This document shows, piece by piece, positions 1 through 9,021 of a stretch of DNA of 64,000 nucleotides (the stretch's first letter is position 1; each line of letters begins with the position of its first letter). Location of the stretch: the NCBI GenBank assembly GCA_963621995.1, contig CAVFFZ010000001.1:192972-256971 (forward strand). The letters are read 5' to 3'. The DNA comes from UMGS1663 sp963621995. GTDB taxonomy: Bacteria > Bacillota > Clostridia > TANB77 > CAG-508. The notes below the pieces were generated by a model that ran no database searches, was not told the origin of the DNA, and worked only from the letters and a program-made list of their open reading frames with translations. The position numbers were made by a program, and so were the translations under genes.

Positions 1-503
1 CTTTCCATTGAATTTTTTGCATATTCGTAAGTTGATGGATATGGACAGCACTCATCAAATGACATTATAATATCTGCTCCTAACGCTTCTTCTATTTCCA
101 TTACTTTTTCTGGTGTAAAGAAATGTTTACTACCATCTAAATGAGATTTAAATTCCACTCCATCTTCTGAAATTGTACGTAAATCACTTAAGCTAAAAAC
201 TTGGAATCCTCCACAATCTGTTAATATTGGTTTATTCCATCTCATAAAATTATGAAGTCCACCTGCTTCTTTTACTAGTTCATGACCTGGTCTTAAATAT
301 AAATGATATGTATTAGATAAAATTATTTGTGCTTTCACATCATTCTCTAATTCCTCTGGTGTTAAAGATTTAACTGTTGCTTGTGTTCCAACTGGCATAA
401 ATATTGGTGTTTGTATATCTCCATGAGGAGTATGAATTACTCCTCTTCTTGCTCCTGTCTGTTTACATTCATGTAATAATTCATATGTTATTGCTGGTTT
501 CAT
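1..503 (-). CDS. tgt: Queuine tRNA-ribosyltransferase, N-terminal part (cut by left edge)
   Basis: Exchanges guanine 34 for the queuine precursor in GUN-anticodon tRNAs. The reading frame begins at 503 with MKPAITYELLHECKQTGARR, after a GGAAAGG ribosome-binding site, and stays open to the window edge (about 167 codons). Visible family motifs are the TPIFMPVGTQ segment, the SNTYHLYLRPG segment, the DSGGFQ-like region (here LTDCGGFQVFSL) and a FDECCPYPS stretch. queA, which acts later in the same pathway, lies upstream on the same strand, but a transposase gene has come to lie between the two. The C-terminal zinc site is outside the window. The call rests on motif recognition and the queA link. 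Confidence 0.93.
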   Translation of the reverse strand, partial: MKPAITYELLHECKQTGARRGVIHTPHGDIQTPIFMPVGTQATVKSLTPEELENDVKAQIILSNTYHLYLRPGHELVKEAGGLHNFMRWNKPILTDCGGFQVFSLSDLRTISEDGVEFKSHLDGSKHFFTPEKVMEIEEALGADIIMSFDECCPYPSTYEYAKNSME

Positions 504-515
504 TTTTTCCTTTCC

Positions 516-544
516 GTGGCAAAAGGGCCAGCCTTTTTTACCAC
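516..544. repeat. REP-like palindrome, transposase 3' side
   Basis: A 29-nt imperfect palindrome with GTGGcAAAAGG and CCTTTTTTaCCAC arms. It lies between the transposase stop and the tgt ribosome-binding site. Its reverse complement matches the copy at 1356-1380, so the two flank the transposase in inverted orientation. Confidence 0.75.
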
Positions 545-546
545 AT

Positions 547-1296
547 TTATTTTTTTAACAATATTCTTCTTATCTTTTCCCTATGTACTTTTATTAAACT
601 TTCTATTTTTTTGTAAGATAAATTATATCTATACTTTAAAACCTGTGATATTTCTTTTATTAATTCATCATTATTATTTATTTCACATATACACATATTA
701 CGTTTTTCCAAAAATTGTTTTATATATTTAGTATATTGAATTTCATTGTCTTCCTTTGTTTCAATATAGTAATCTTCTTGTTCATTTTCTTTCATATGCA
801 TACTTTTATATAATGCTTTATTCAAAAATATATTTTCTATCATTTCTTTATTCTTATATAAACTATTATAGCTAGAATATATATATCGACTTGCATCGTT
901 ACATATTTGAGCTTTTACTGGGTTATTATGTATATATATAATACAATTAATAAAATGTTTTTGATCTCTTATTACTTGTGATTTATATCTATCTCTATAC
1001 ACATAACCAACTCTATTTTGATTTTTGTTATAATATATTGCATATATTGTATTTATCTTTTGCATAAATTTAATTATATCTTCTATGTCTATATAGTTGA
1101 CTAATATATGCACATGATTGTCCATGACACAATATGCTATAACACTTATTTTATATTTTTCACTGTATTCCTTTAATAGTTTTATGTATTCTTTCTTTTG
1201 ACTATCTTTTTTAAATATTTTTTCTCTGTTAATTCCTTGAACCATAATATGTAAATATTTCTTTTCTTTTATTAATCTTCTTTTTAAACGGGGCAT
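547..1296 (-). CDS. REP-associated tyrosine transposase (Y1/HUH, IS200-like)
   Basis: A single-strand DNA transposase of the Y1 family, 249 residues. The HUH metal-binding pair is His61 and His63 in DNHVHILV. The likely nucleophile is Tyr121 in YIHNNPVKA, the motif typical of RAYT proteins. The C-terminal third is lysine-rich and ends in a helix-turn-helix-like stretch (about 205-245), as in many RAYTs. The start at 1296 follows GAAGGA. Palindromes at 516-544 and 1356-1380 flank the gene in inverted orientation, and their relatives are scattered through the window. RAYTs are usually single-copy genes that move short REP palindromes rather than themselves, which fits this arrangement. It separates queA from tgt and appears intact. 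Confidence 0.88.
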   Translation of the reverse strand: MPRLKRRLIKEKKYLHIMVQGINREKIFKKDSQKKEYIKLLKEYSEKYKISVIAYCVMDNHVHILVNYIDIEDIIKFMQKINTIYAIYYNKNQNRVGYVYRDRYKSQVIRDQKHFINCIIYIHNNPVKAQICNDASRYIYSSYNSLYKNKEMIENIFLNKALYKSMHMKENEQEDYYIETKEDNEIQYTKYIKQFLEKRNMCICEINNNDELIKEISQVLKYRYNLSYKKIESLIKVHREKIRRILLKK

Positions 1297-1355
1297 AAAT
1301 ATTCCTTCTTTCTTTTTTTATTTAAGCCCCTATTTTTATTTTTGAATTTTGCTTT

Positions 1356-1380
1356 GTGGTAAAAAAGACCGTCCCTTTTT
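1356..1380. repeat. REP-like palindrome half, transposase 5' side
   Basis: GTGGTAAAAAAGACCGTCCC followed by a T-run. It reaches the first base of the queA stop codon and lacks the closing CCAC arm. It carries the GACCGTCCC core of the window-wide family. Confidence 0.65.
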
Positions 1381-2405
1381 TAACAAATAAACATTGCATC
1401 ACCAAAACTAAAGAAACGATATTTTTCTTCTACTGCATGTTTATATGCTTCCATTATATAGTCTTTTCCTGCTAACGCTGATACTAGCATTATTAAAGTT
1501 GATTCTGGTAAATGAAAATTTGTAATTAAGCAATCTATACATTTGAATTTATAGCCCGGATATATAAATATATTTGTGTCGCCTTCTGTTTCTTTTACTA
1601 ATCCATTTTCATCTGCTACTGATTCTAGTACTCTACAAGACGTTGTTCCTACTGCTATTATTCTTCCTCCATTTTTCTTTGTATTATTTATTTTTTCTGC
1701 ATCTTCATGTTTTATATAATAATGTTCACTATGCATGTCATGTTCTTCTATATTTTCTACTTTTACTGGTCTAAATGTTCCTATTCCAACATGAAGTGTT
1801 ACATTAGCAATTTCTACACCTTTTTCCTTTATTTTTTCTAGTAGCTCTTCAGTAAAATGAAGTCCTGCTGTAGGAGCTGCTGCTGATCCTTCATATTTTG
1901 CATATACTGTTTGATATCTGGATTTATCATCTAATTTTTCTTTTATATATGGTGGTAGTGGCATTAAACCAATTTTATCTAATATTTCATTGAATATTCC
2001 TTCATATTCAAATTTTACTTTTCTATTTCCGCCTTCCATTATTTCTAGTATTTCTGCTTTAAGTAATCCATTTCCAAAAATAACTTTTGTTCCTATTTTT
2101 AGTCTTCTTCCTGGATGTACCATTACTTCCCAAATATCTCCTTCTATTCTTTTTAATAATAGAAATTCAATATGTACTCCTGTTTCTTCTTTTATTCCAT
2201 ATAATCTTGCTGGTATTACTTTTGTGTTGTTTCTAACCAAGCAATCTCCTGGTTTCAAGTAATCTAGTATATCTTTAAATATTTTATCTTCTATTGTTTT
2301 ATTTTCTCTGTTTAGTACCATTAGGCGTGATGCACTTCTGTCTTTTATTGGAACTTGTGAAATTAACTCTTGTGGTAATTCATAATTAAAATCTGATACT
2401 TTCAT
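1380..2405 (-). CDS. queA: S-adenosylmethionine:tRNA ribosyltransferase-isomerase
   Basis: Transfers and rearranges the ribose of S-adenosylmethionine onto 7-aminomethyl-deazaguanine in tRNA to make epoxyqueuosine. The protein has 341 residues, the usual length. The start MKVSDFNYELP and family motifs such as DRSASRLMVL, VRNNTKVIPARL, GSAAAPTAGLHFT, LHVGIGTFRPV and TNFHLPESTLIMLVSA are clear. It lies upstream of tgt, its pathway partner. A REP-like half palindrome touches its stop codon. No separate promoter was identified in the short gap behind it. Confidence 0.97.
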   Translation of the reverse strand: MKVSDFNYELPQELISQVPIKDRSASRLMVLNRENKTIEDKIFKDILDYLKPGDCLVRNNTKVIPARLYGIKEETGVHIEFLLLKRIEGDIWEVMVHPGRRLKIGTKVIFGNGLLKAEILEIMEGGNRKVKFEYEGIFNEILDKIGLMPLPPYIKEKLDDKSRYQTVYAKYEGSAAAPTAGLHFTEELLEKIKEKGVEIANVTLHVGIGTFRPVKVENIEEHDMHSEHYYIKHEDAEKINNTKKNGGRIIAVGTTSCRVLESVADENGLVKETEGDTNIFIYPGYKFKCIDCLITNFHLPESTLIMLVSALAGKDYIMEAYKHAVEEKYRFFSFGDAMFIC

Positions 2406-2474
2406 TTTTATTCCTTTCTAAAAAAACTGATTGTTATTTTTCATTTATATTATTTGCCTTCTATGCTAGTCTGC

Positions 2475-3812
2475 TTATTCTCCTCTAAATAAATTAACTA
2501 TTTTGGTAAATACATTATTTAGTTCTTCCATAACATTTTCAGGCTCTTTTAATTCACTTAGTTTATGAGAATATTCAAAATCTGATGCTTTTGCTGGTTT
2601 CTTCGTAAATATTTCTTCTGGAAGCCCTATCTTTCCTGAAGTAGTATTTATATTTTTATTCATATAATCTTGATACCATTCTTTAAGACCTATTAGTTTC
2701 TTATTTTCATATCCATATTTTTCATAATCATGTAATTCTGGTCTTTCCATTCCGTATTCTTCTGTATTTCTTTCTAATGTATGTAAAAACTCATGCATTA
2801 AAACTTCTTCTGGAAAAGTATTAATCCTAGTATCATATTTATATACATAATTTTTATCATCATCTGGAAGTCTAATATTTGAATATCCTAAGCCTCTGTA
2901 TTCCATAGCTCCAAGTCCTATCCAATCATTTACAGGAATTGCCTTTTGTTGATTTATATCTCCTGTTCTAAAAGCTACAAATATATGATCATACTTTCCT
3001 TCTTTTATATATGGGTCTAGCACATCTTTTATATTGTATCCTGATACATAATAACCATTTTCTTCATCGTAAGATAATTGTGTAATTGGCGTAGTAACTT
3101 CTTCTATTTTATATGTTACTCTTATTTTATTATAGCTCATTTCTTGCATAGAACTTTGAAAACGTCTCATACAAATTGAAATATCATCTTTATCTGTTTG
3201 TGTCAAACTCAATTTAACATTTTTATTATCTATATTTACATCAACATAGTCAAACAACAAACATAAGAAATTCCATGTATTGCTTTCATCTTGAAATCCA
3301 GATTCTATTGTAAAATCTGAGAACCATGCAGTTCCTATGGTAGTATCTTCATTTCCTCCTAATCTAAAACCTAAATCTATTTTTTCTTTATTTTTAGAAT
3401 TGAAATAAAGGGTTACTTCTGTCCAATCCGTTGTCCCTGTCACATTATCTGATTTTATCAATCCATCTTTAATACATATATGTGCCCCTGCATCTGTATT
3501 TTCTTTGCTTGTTCTTACATTTTGCGTTTTTATTTTGCACGTTACTTTATAAGGTGTATTTGGAGTTACATTTATCGTTTTATAAAACATAGCATCATTA
3601 TAATTTGTATTTTCTATTTTATAACTGTTTGTATTTCCATATTTTACGTTACTATCCCTTTCAAAGTTGGAAAATCCCATATTATATTCTGCTTTTATAT
3701 AGTCATTAAAATTATATTTTTGGTATATCGTATATGCCATATATATAAGTATTACAAAAACAACAATTGAAATGATATTTTTTATTAAATTAAAACTTTT
3801 TTTCTTTTGCAT
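2475..3812 (-). CDS. Membrane-anchored protein with HExxH motif, putative metallopeptidase
   Basis: Function unknown. I start it at the Met at 3812 because a strong GGAGGG site precedes it; an upstream in-frame Met at 3860 has none and overlaps the promoter. The 445-residue product has one N-terminal hydrophobic helix (about 8-27). A beta-rich segment (about 40-170) resembles a carbohydrate-binding-module fold (pattern YKVTCKIKT ... WFSDFTIE). HEFLHTLER follows at about 340-348, a HExxHxxE zinc-site pattern, so an anchored extracellular metallopeptidase is the best guess. A promoter lies at 3841-3870. The downstream region of ileS, with a REP pair, separates it from that gene. I do not recognise a named family. 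Confidence 0.6.
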   Translation of the reverse strand: MQKKKSFNLIKNIISIVVFVILIYMAYTIYQKYNFNDYIKAEYNMGFSNFERDSNVKYGNTNSYKIENTNYNDAMFYKTINVTPNTPYKVTCKIKTQNVRTSKENTDAGAHICIKDGLIKSDNVTGTTDWTEVTLYFNSKNKEKIDLGFRLGGNEDTTIGTAWFSDFTIESGFQDESNTWNFLCLLFDYVDVNIDNKNVKLSLTQTDKDDISICMRRFQSSMQEMSYNKIRVTYKIEEVTTPITQLSYDEENGYYVSGYNIKDVLDPYIKEGKYDHIFVAFRTGDINQQKAIPVNDWIGLGAMEYRGLGYSNIRLPDDDKNYVYKYDTRINTFPEEVLMHEFLHTLERNTEEYGMERPELHDYEKYGYENKKLIGLKEWYQDYMNKNINTTSGKIGLPEEIFTKKPAKASDFEYSHKLSELKEPENVMEELNNVFTKIVNLFRGE

Positions 3813-3840
3813 TTTTCCCTCCAATAACTTTATGTCTTTA

Positions 3841-3870
3841 ATTATAACACGATAATACATTTAAAAACAA
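3841..3870 (-). promoter_or_regulatory. Probable sigma-A promoter for the HExxH protein gene
   Basis: TTGTTT (3870-3865), 18-bp spacer, TATAAT (3846-3841), read on the minus strand, about 30 nt before the chosen start codon. Confidence 0.6.
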
Positions 3871-3886
3871 GTTATATATAAAAAAT

Positions 3887-3955
3887 GTGGCAAAAGGGTC
3901 GGTCTTTTTTGCCACACATTTTTTATGTGGCAAAAAAGGCCGACCCTTTTGCCAC
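3887..3955. repeat. REP pair (REPIN) after ileS
   Basis: Two 29-nt palindromes, 3887-3915 and 3927-3955, in inverted orientation around an 11-nt loop. Both have GTGGCAAAA and TTTTGCCAC-type ends, and they differ from each other's reverse complement at one position. The whole 69 nt can fold as one long hairpin. It ends 7 nt before the ileS stop codon on the plus strand, so it lies directly downstream of ileS. Confidence 0.85.
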
Positions 3956-3962
3956 ATTTAAT

Positions 3963-6900
3963 TTATATTTTTTCTACTTCTATTTGAAGTTTTTCGCCAT
4001 TTATTGATGTTTCTGTGTAATTGTTTCTTTCAGCATTGTATATAATTTCGTTTGCTAATGTATCTCTTTGAATTTGCTCTGCAAACTTTTTAATTACATT
4101 TTTTAACATTTCATTTCCAGCAACATAAAGGTTAATTCTATCTAATACTTCAAATCCACTATCTTTTCTCATATTTTGTACTTTAGATAAAATTTCTCTT
4201 ACATACCCCTCTTCTTTTAGTTCTTCAGTAATTGTAGTTTCTAATACAACACCAATTTCACCTTCGCCTGCAAATGCAAATCCATCTTTTCCTTGCATTG
4301 TAATTAAAAGATTTTCGCTATTTAATGATATTGTTTCTTCTCCTACTTTTATTACTTCTTCTTCACCTTTTTGAATTTTTAGTGCAAGTTCCATTTGATT
4401 TTTCTTTGCTATTTCTTGTTTAATTTGTGGTATTAATTTTCCATAAGTTCTTCCTAATACTGGTAGATTTGGTTTAATTTCAAAATTAACATACTTTGAC
4501 ATTTGGGCTCCAAACTCTACTTTTTTGATGTTTAATTCATCTTTTACTATATCTGCATAGTATTTTGGAAGCGTACTTACTGAAATTAGCATTTCTGAAA
4601 GTGGTTGTCTATTTTTAATATTTGCACTATTTCTTGCACTTCTTCCTAATTTTACTATTGTATAAGCTAAGTCCATTTCTTTTTCTAAGACTTTATCTAT
4701 AGCACTTTCATCTGCTTCTGGCCAAGTACATAAATGTATACTTTCTGGAGCATTTTTGTCTAAGTTCACTACTAAGTTTTGATAAATTTCTTCTGTAATA
4801 AATGGTACAAATGGTGCACAAATTTTTGCTAAAGTAGTTAATACTTTATATAGTGTTACATATGCGCCTATTTTATCTTCTGTTAGAGACTCACTCCAAT
4901 ATCTTTCTCTGTTTCTACGTACATACCAGTTAGATAAGTTGTCTGTAAATTCTTCTATTTCTATTGCAGCATTTGTTATATCGTATTTATCTAATTTTTC
5001 TTCTATATCTTTTATTAATGTATTTAATTTAGAAATTATCCATTTATCCATTACATTTTCTGATTTGAAATCTACATATTCTAATGGGTTAAATTTATCT
5101 ATTTCTGCATAAAGTACATAGAATGAGTAAACATTCCATAATGTAGACAAGAATTTTCTTTGTGTTTCTTCTACATCTTTTATAGAAAATCTTGTTGGTA
5201 GCCATGGTGCTGAAGATGTATAGAAATGCCATCTTGTAGCATCTGCTCCTACTGAATTTAATACTTCAAATGGATCTACAACATTTCCTAAATGTTTAGA
5301 CATTTTTAAACCTTTGCTATCTAAAACGTGTCCTAATACTATACAATTTTCAAATGGGTTTGTATCAAATATACATGTTGAAATTGCTAAAAGAGTATAG
5401 AACCATCCTCTAGTTTGGTCAACAGCTTCTGATATAAATTGAGCTGGGAAGTTTTTATCAAACAATTCCTTATTTTCAAATGGGTAATGTAATTGTGCAA
5501 AAGGCATAGATCCTGAATCAAACCAGCAGTCTATAACTTCTTTTTCTCTTACCATTTCTCCACCACATTCTGGACATTTTAGGTGAATTGGGTCTAAGTA
5601 TGGTTTATGTAGTTCTACATTTTCTGGTACATTTATACCTTTTTCTTCTAATTCTTTTCTAGAACCTATACATTCCATATGACCACATTCACAACGCCAT
5701 ACTGGTAGTGGTGTTCCCCAATATCTATCTCTTGAAATACCCCAATCTATAACATTCTCTAGGAATTTTCCAAAACGACCTGTTCTAATTGTGTCTGGCA
5801 TCCAGTTAATTTTGTTATTGTTTTCTAATAACTTATCTCTAACTGCTGTCATTTTCACAAACCAGCTTTCTTTTGGATAATATAAAAGTGGTGTATCACA
5901 TCTCCAACAATGTGGATAGCTGTGTGTATGTTTAGCAGAGTTAAATAATTTATTTTGTTTAGCAAGCCAAATACATACATCTTTATCACAAGTTTTAACA
6001 AATCTTCCTGCCCATGGTTCAACCTCTGGTACGAATTTTCCTTCTTTATCTACTAAGTTTACAAATGCAATACCATTTTGTTTTGAAACAAAGCTATCGT
6101 CTTCACCATAAGCTGGTGCAATATGAACTATACCTGTACCATCTGTTAAAGTTACATAGTCTCCATGAATTACAACAAATGCTTTTCCTTCTGGTTTTGC
6201 AAATGGCATTAATTGTTCATATTTCATTCCTAATAATTCAGAACCTTTTACTTCTTTTACTATTTCGTATGGAATATCTTTTAGAACTGCTCCAATTAAA
6301 TCTTTAGCTAAAATGTAGATTTCTTCTGCCCCTTCTTCTTGCATTTTTCCATCTATAACTGGTTTTTCTACTTTTACATAAGCATATGTATATGCTTTAT
6401 TTACGCAAAGCGCTAAGTTAGAAGGTAATGTCCATGGAGTTGTTGTCCATGCTAAGAAATAAACATTCTCCTCTCCTTCTACTTTAAATTTACATGTACA
6501 TGTTAAATCTTGTACATCTTTGTAGCCTTGTGCAACCTCGTGTGAAGAAAGAGCTGTTCCACATCTTGGGCAATATGGCATAACTTTATGTCCTTGATAT
6601 AAAAGACCTTTATCCCACATTTGTTTTAAAGCCCACCATTCAGATTCTATATAGTCGTCATGATATGTAACATATGGATGTTCCATATCTACCCAGTAAC
6701 CTATTTGGTTTGTCATTTTTTCCCACATAGAAACATATTTAAATACGCTGTCTTTACATTCACCTATGAATTTTTCAACACCATAATCTTCAATTTGTTG
6801 TTTTCCTGAAATTCCAAGTTTTTTCTCAACTTCAAGTTCAACTGGAAGGCCATGAGTATCCCAACCTGCTTTACGAATTACATTGTAACCCTTCATAACT

Positions 6901-7118
6901 TTATACCTTGGTATAATATCTTTCATAACCCTTGTTAATATATGACCAACATGTGGCTTTCCATTAGCTGTTGGAGGTCCATCATAAAAAGTAAAATATC
7001 TTTTACCTTCATTAATAGCAAAATTTTTACGGATAATATCCTCTTTATCCCATAAATCTTTTACTTCATGTTCCATTCCAACAAATCCATTTTCTTTAAG
7101 TTCAACTTTCTTGTACAT
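3963..7118 (-). CDS. ileS: Isoleucyl-tRNA synthetase
   Basis: Charges tRNA-Ile. Class I synthetase signatures are HVGH at about 56-59 and KMSKHLG further on. CPRCG and CPECG pairs indicate bound zinc, and an editing domain lies between. At 1051 residues it fits the longer clostridial form. I start it at 7118 (MYKKVELKENG), preceded by GGAAAGGAG. An in-frame Met at 7166 would add 16 residues, but that stretch is translated REP-like repeat and has no ribosome-binding site. Upstream lie a DUF1653 gene and a T-box leader, so expression probably responds to uncharged tRNA-Ile. Confidence 0.96.
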   Translation of the reverse strand: MYKKVELKENGFVGMEHEVKDLWDKEDIIRKNFAINEGKRYFTFYDGPPTANGKPHVGHILTRVMKDIIPRYKVMKGYNVIRKAGWDTHGLPVELEVEKKLGISGKQQIEDYGVEKFIGECKDSVFKYVSMWEKMTNQIGYWVDMEHPYVTYHDDYIESEWWALKQMWDKGLLYQGHKVMPYCPRCGTALSSHEVAQGYKDVQDLTCTCKFKVEGEENVYFLAWTTTPWTLPSNLALCVNKAYTYAYVKVEKPVIDGKMQEEGAEEIYILAKDLIGAVLKDIPYEIVKEVKGSELLGMKYEQLMPFAKPEGKAFVVIHGDYVTLTDGTGIVHIAPAYGEDDSFVSKQNGIAFVNLVDKEGKFVPEVEPWAGRFVKTCDKDVCIWLAKQNKLFNSAKHTHSYPHCWRCDTPLLYYPKESWFVKMTAVRDKLLENNNKINWMPDTIRTGRFGKFLENVIDWGISRDRYWGTPLPVWRCECGHMECIGSRKELEEKGINVPENVELHKPYLDPIHLKCPECGGEMVREKEVIDCWFDSGSMPFAQLHYPFENKELFDKNFPAQFISEAVDQTRGWFYTLLAISTCIFDTNPFENCIVLGHVLDSKGLKMSKHLGNVVDPFEVLNSVGADATRWHFYTSSAPWLPTRFSIKDVEETQRKFLSTLWNVYSFYVLYAEIDKFNPLEYVDFKSENVMDKWIISKLNTLIKDIEEKLDKYDITNAAIEIEEFTDNLSNWYVRRNRERYWSESLTEDKIGAYVTLYKVLTTLAKICAPFVPFITEEIYQNLVVNLDKNAPESIHLCTWPEADESAIDKVLEKEMDLAYTIVKLGRSARNSANIKNRQPLSEMLISVSTLPKYYADIVKDELNIKKVEFGAQMSKYVNFEIKPNLPVLGRTYGKLIPQIKQEIAKKNQMELALKIQKGEEEVIKVGEETISLNSENLLITMQGKDGFAFAGEGEIGVVLETTITEELKEEGYVREILSKVQNMRKDSGFEVLDRINLYVAGNEMLKNVIKKFAEQIQRDTLANEIIYNAERNNYTETSINGEKLQIEVEKI

Positions 7119-7136
7119 CTTTCTTTTCTCCTTTCC

Positions 7137-7187
7137 GAACACCAGGGACGGTCCTTTTCGTTCCATTTTCGGAACACTTGGGACACT
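7137..7187. repeat. REP-like element before ileS
   Basis: GAAC, AGGGACGGTCC core, then CGTTCC, followed by CGGAAC and a second box GGGACACTT. Near-copies lie at 28413-28467 and, inverted, at 28737-28790. It ends just upstream of the ileS ribosome-binding site. Confidence 0.75.
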
Positions 7188-7248
7188 TCTTTATTTTTAT
7201 TACATTAGTAATGTTTCCTTTTGGTGTTTTTATTACTTTTTTGTACAT

Positions 7249-7506
7249 TTATTTTTTAAAATTTCCTGCTACGCTTTTTATATTTTGTAATTCAAATCTA
7301 TATTTTTGTGTAACATTTGGATACTTTTTGTGGTCAACTTCTGACAAAAACATTTCTTTTGGTCTTATCCATAAACTATTATCTTCATATAATCTTCTAT
7401 ATACGACCATTTCTTCTTTTGTTTCAGAGTCTTTTGCAATATCTTCTACTAAATAATAGTCACCTTTGAAGTGCTTGTATATTCCTTTTATTTTTAGTCC
7501 TTGCAT
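7249..7506 (-). CDS. DUF1653-family small protein
   Basis: About 85 residues. The pattern GIYKHFKGDYYLVEDIA, then VVYRRLYED and WIRPKEMF, is that of DUF1653, an uncharacterised small beta-rich family. AAGGAGG precedes two closely spaced in-frame Met codons (7512 and 7506); the spacing favours 7506. It lies between the T-box leader and ileS, so both are probably read from the same T-box-controlled transcript. That location gives no clear function. Confidence 0.8.
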   Translation of the reverse strand: MQGLKIKGIYKHFKGDYYLVEDIAKDSETKEEMVVYRRLYEDNSLWIRPKEMFLSEVDHKKYPNVTQKYRFELQNIKSVAGNFKK

Positions 7507-7651
7507 ATACATTTTCCTCCTTTTCTTACATTTAGTTTTGTAACCCAATGTGATTATAAATTTCACAATCTATTTGCATATTTAAGAGCAACAGACTCTT
7601 AATAAGCAGGTTTTCTGTTTTAGTGTAGACATACACACTATTTATATAGCA

Positions 7652-7900
7652 TCAAAAAACTCTACTTCATCCTACATAGGACGAAATAGAGTTTAAACTT
7701 TCCGTGGTACCACCTAAATTGAAAATAAATTAATTTTATTTTCCACTTATTTTCTTTAACGCAGAATTACGTTTAAACTTAATCTTTTTTCAAATTTCAG
7801 TTTAAAAACTAAAAGGTGATAACAAATAAAATAGTTTCTACTAGAATTTCACCAAGTATCTAGCTCTCTTAAGGCTTTTTTTATTTGTGTTGTCCTTGCA
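7652..7900 (-). promoter_or_regulatory. T-box leader upstream of DUF1653-ileS
   Basis: On the minus strand a stem I base pairs ACAAATAAA (from 7888) with TTTATTTGT (7830-7822). AGAGAGC lies on its 5' side, and GAAACTATT just before closure offers AUU (Ile) as specifier. The antiterminator T-box GGTGGTACCACGG spans about 7715-7702, followed by a terminator hairpin with T-tail at 7693-7654. Such leaders bind uncharged tRNA and release the terminator. The ileS gene downstream fits an Ile specifier. Confidence 0.88.
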
Positions 7901-7927
7901 TAACGTTTTTATATTTACATTGCAATT

Positions 7928-7956
7928 ATATTATCACTTTTTTTGCTTATTTGCAA
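7928..7956 (-). promoter_or_regulatory. Candidate promoter of the T-box transcript
   Basis: TTGCAA (7956-7951), 17-bp spacer, TAATAT (7933-7928) on the minus strand. A better -10 (TATAAT, 7930-7925) would need a 20-bp spacer. Confidence 0.4.
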
Positions 7957-8018
7957 GTGTATTTTGAATTTTATTTTTATGGTTTAATTTTATTTTCTTT
8001 TTTATACAATCCAAAAAA

Positions 8019-8799
8019 TTATTTTCCTATAAACATTTGAACGTAAATTTTACCATATTTAGAGCCATTAACTACGCCTATTCCAGTATAATTAAAACTA
8101 CTGTTTAATATATTTGCTTTATGCCCTGAAGAATTCATCCATGCTGTTACTGCTGCTGAATTGCTTGAATTTCCTGCAATATTTTCTCCTGCTGTTTTAT
8201 ATGATACTTTAAAACTATTTAGCATATCAAATGGTGACCCATATGTTGGTGATGTGTGTGAAAAATAGTTGTTATTTACCATATCTTGTGCTTTTATTTT
8301 GGCAACATTTTGGACTTCTGAGTCAATTTTTAAAGCTGAAAGTCCATTTTTTGTTCTTTGCTCATTTATTAAATTAAATACTTCTAATTCATCTGCAGTT
8401 AGTCCTGATGTATTTGTTGTATTCCCACTTCCATCTGTTGTTCCGTCAGTTGAGCCTCCCCCAGTTGAACTTCCACCGCTATTTGGATAAACTGCTTTTA
8501 CATATTGTTTACTTACTGCTCCTACATAGTCTCCTTCCACTTGTACAATGTACCAATTTCCAACTCCTGCAAAAACTCGTATATACTCATTTTTATTAAC
8601 TCTTGCAACGACTGGGTAATTTGTTCCGTGGTCCGCTTCTAACATTTAAACTACTCGCTGTAACTATTCCAGTAGAGAAGTCTAATTTATAGTAATGTTG
8701 CATTCCAAATGAACTTGTAACTTTTGTAATTGTAAAAGTAAAAACAAATAATAATAGTATTTTTAAAATTGTACTTTTCTTTATTTTAATAATTCTCAT
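8019..8799 (-). pseudogene. SH3-CAP domain secreted protein, frameshifted
   Basis: The N-terminal frame (8799 to 8596) gives a signal anchor and the start of a bacterial SH3 domain ending in SLNVRSGP. The rest continues in another frame as GTNYPVVARVNKNEY, a Thr/Gly/Ser linker and a CAP domain (HTSP, GENIA, SSGHKANIL, GIGVV). One extra G on the plus strand at about 8628 (TTGTTCCGTGGTCC instead of TTGTTCCTGGTCC) explains the shift. Intact relatives are secreted YkwD/SCP-like proteins found around sporulation genes. It may be a recent null mutation or a sequencing error, since both halves otherwise look well preserved. Confidence 0.8.
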
Positions 8800-8906
8800 T
8801 AAAACCTCCTAAACATTTTTATTTAATTTTATTACGTTTAGAATGTCCTTTATTACTATAAATAAGTAAAAGCCACAGCAAATTTACTATGGTTTTGTTT
8901 TGATAG

Positions 8907-8937
8907 TTAAATTTTTAGGTCCGTCCCTAAAATTTAA
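8907..8937. repeat. REP-like palindrome
   Basis: TTAAATTTTTAGG and CCCTAAAATTTAA arms around TCCGT. On the minus strand the core reads AGGGACGGACC. The arms differ from those of other copies but remain complementary. Confidence 0.65.
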
Positions 8938-9021
8938 AAATTATTCTAAATCGTGTCTTGATAATATTTGTGCTGGTCTTTTTCTGTATAATGGCTTGTC
9001 TCTTTGCCATTAATATAACAT

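Noticed and set aside
8941..9010. Minus-strand frame reading WQRDKPLYRKRPAQILSRHD, possibly a decayed gene end
   Set aside because: It looks protein-like but has only 22 codons after a stop, no start and no recognised family. Not enough for a gene call.
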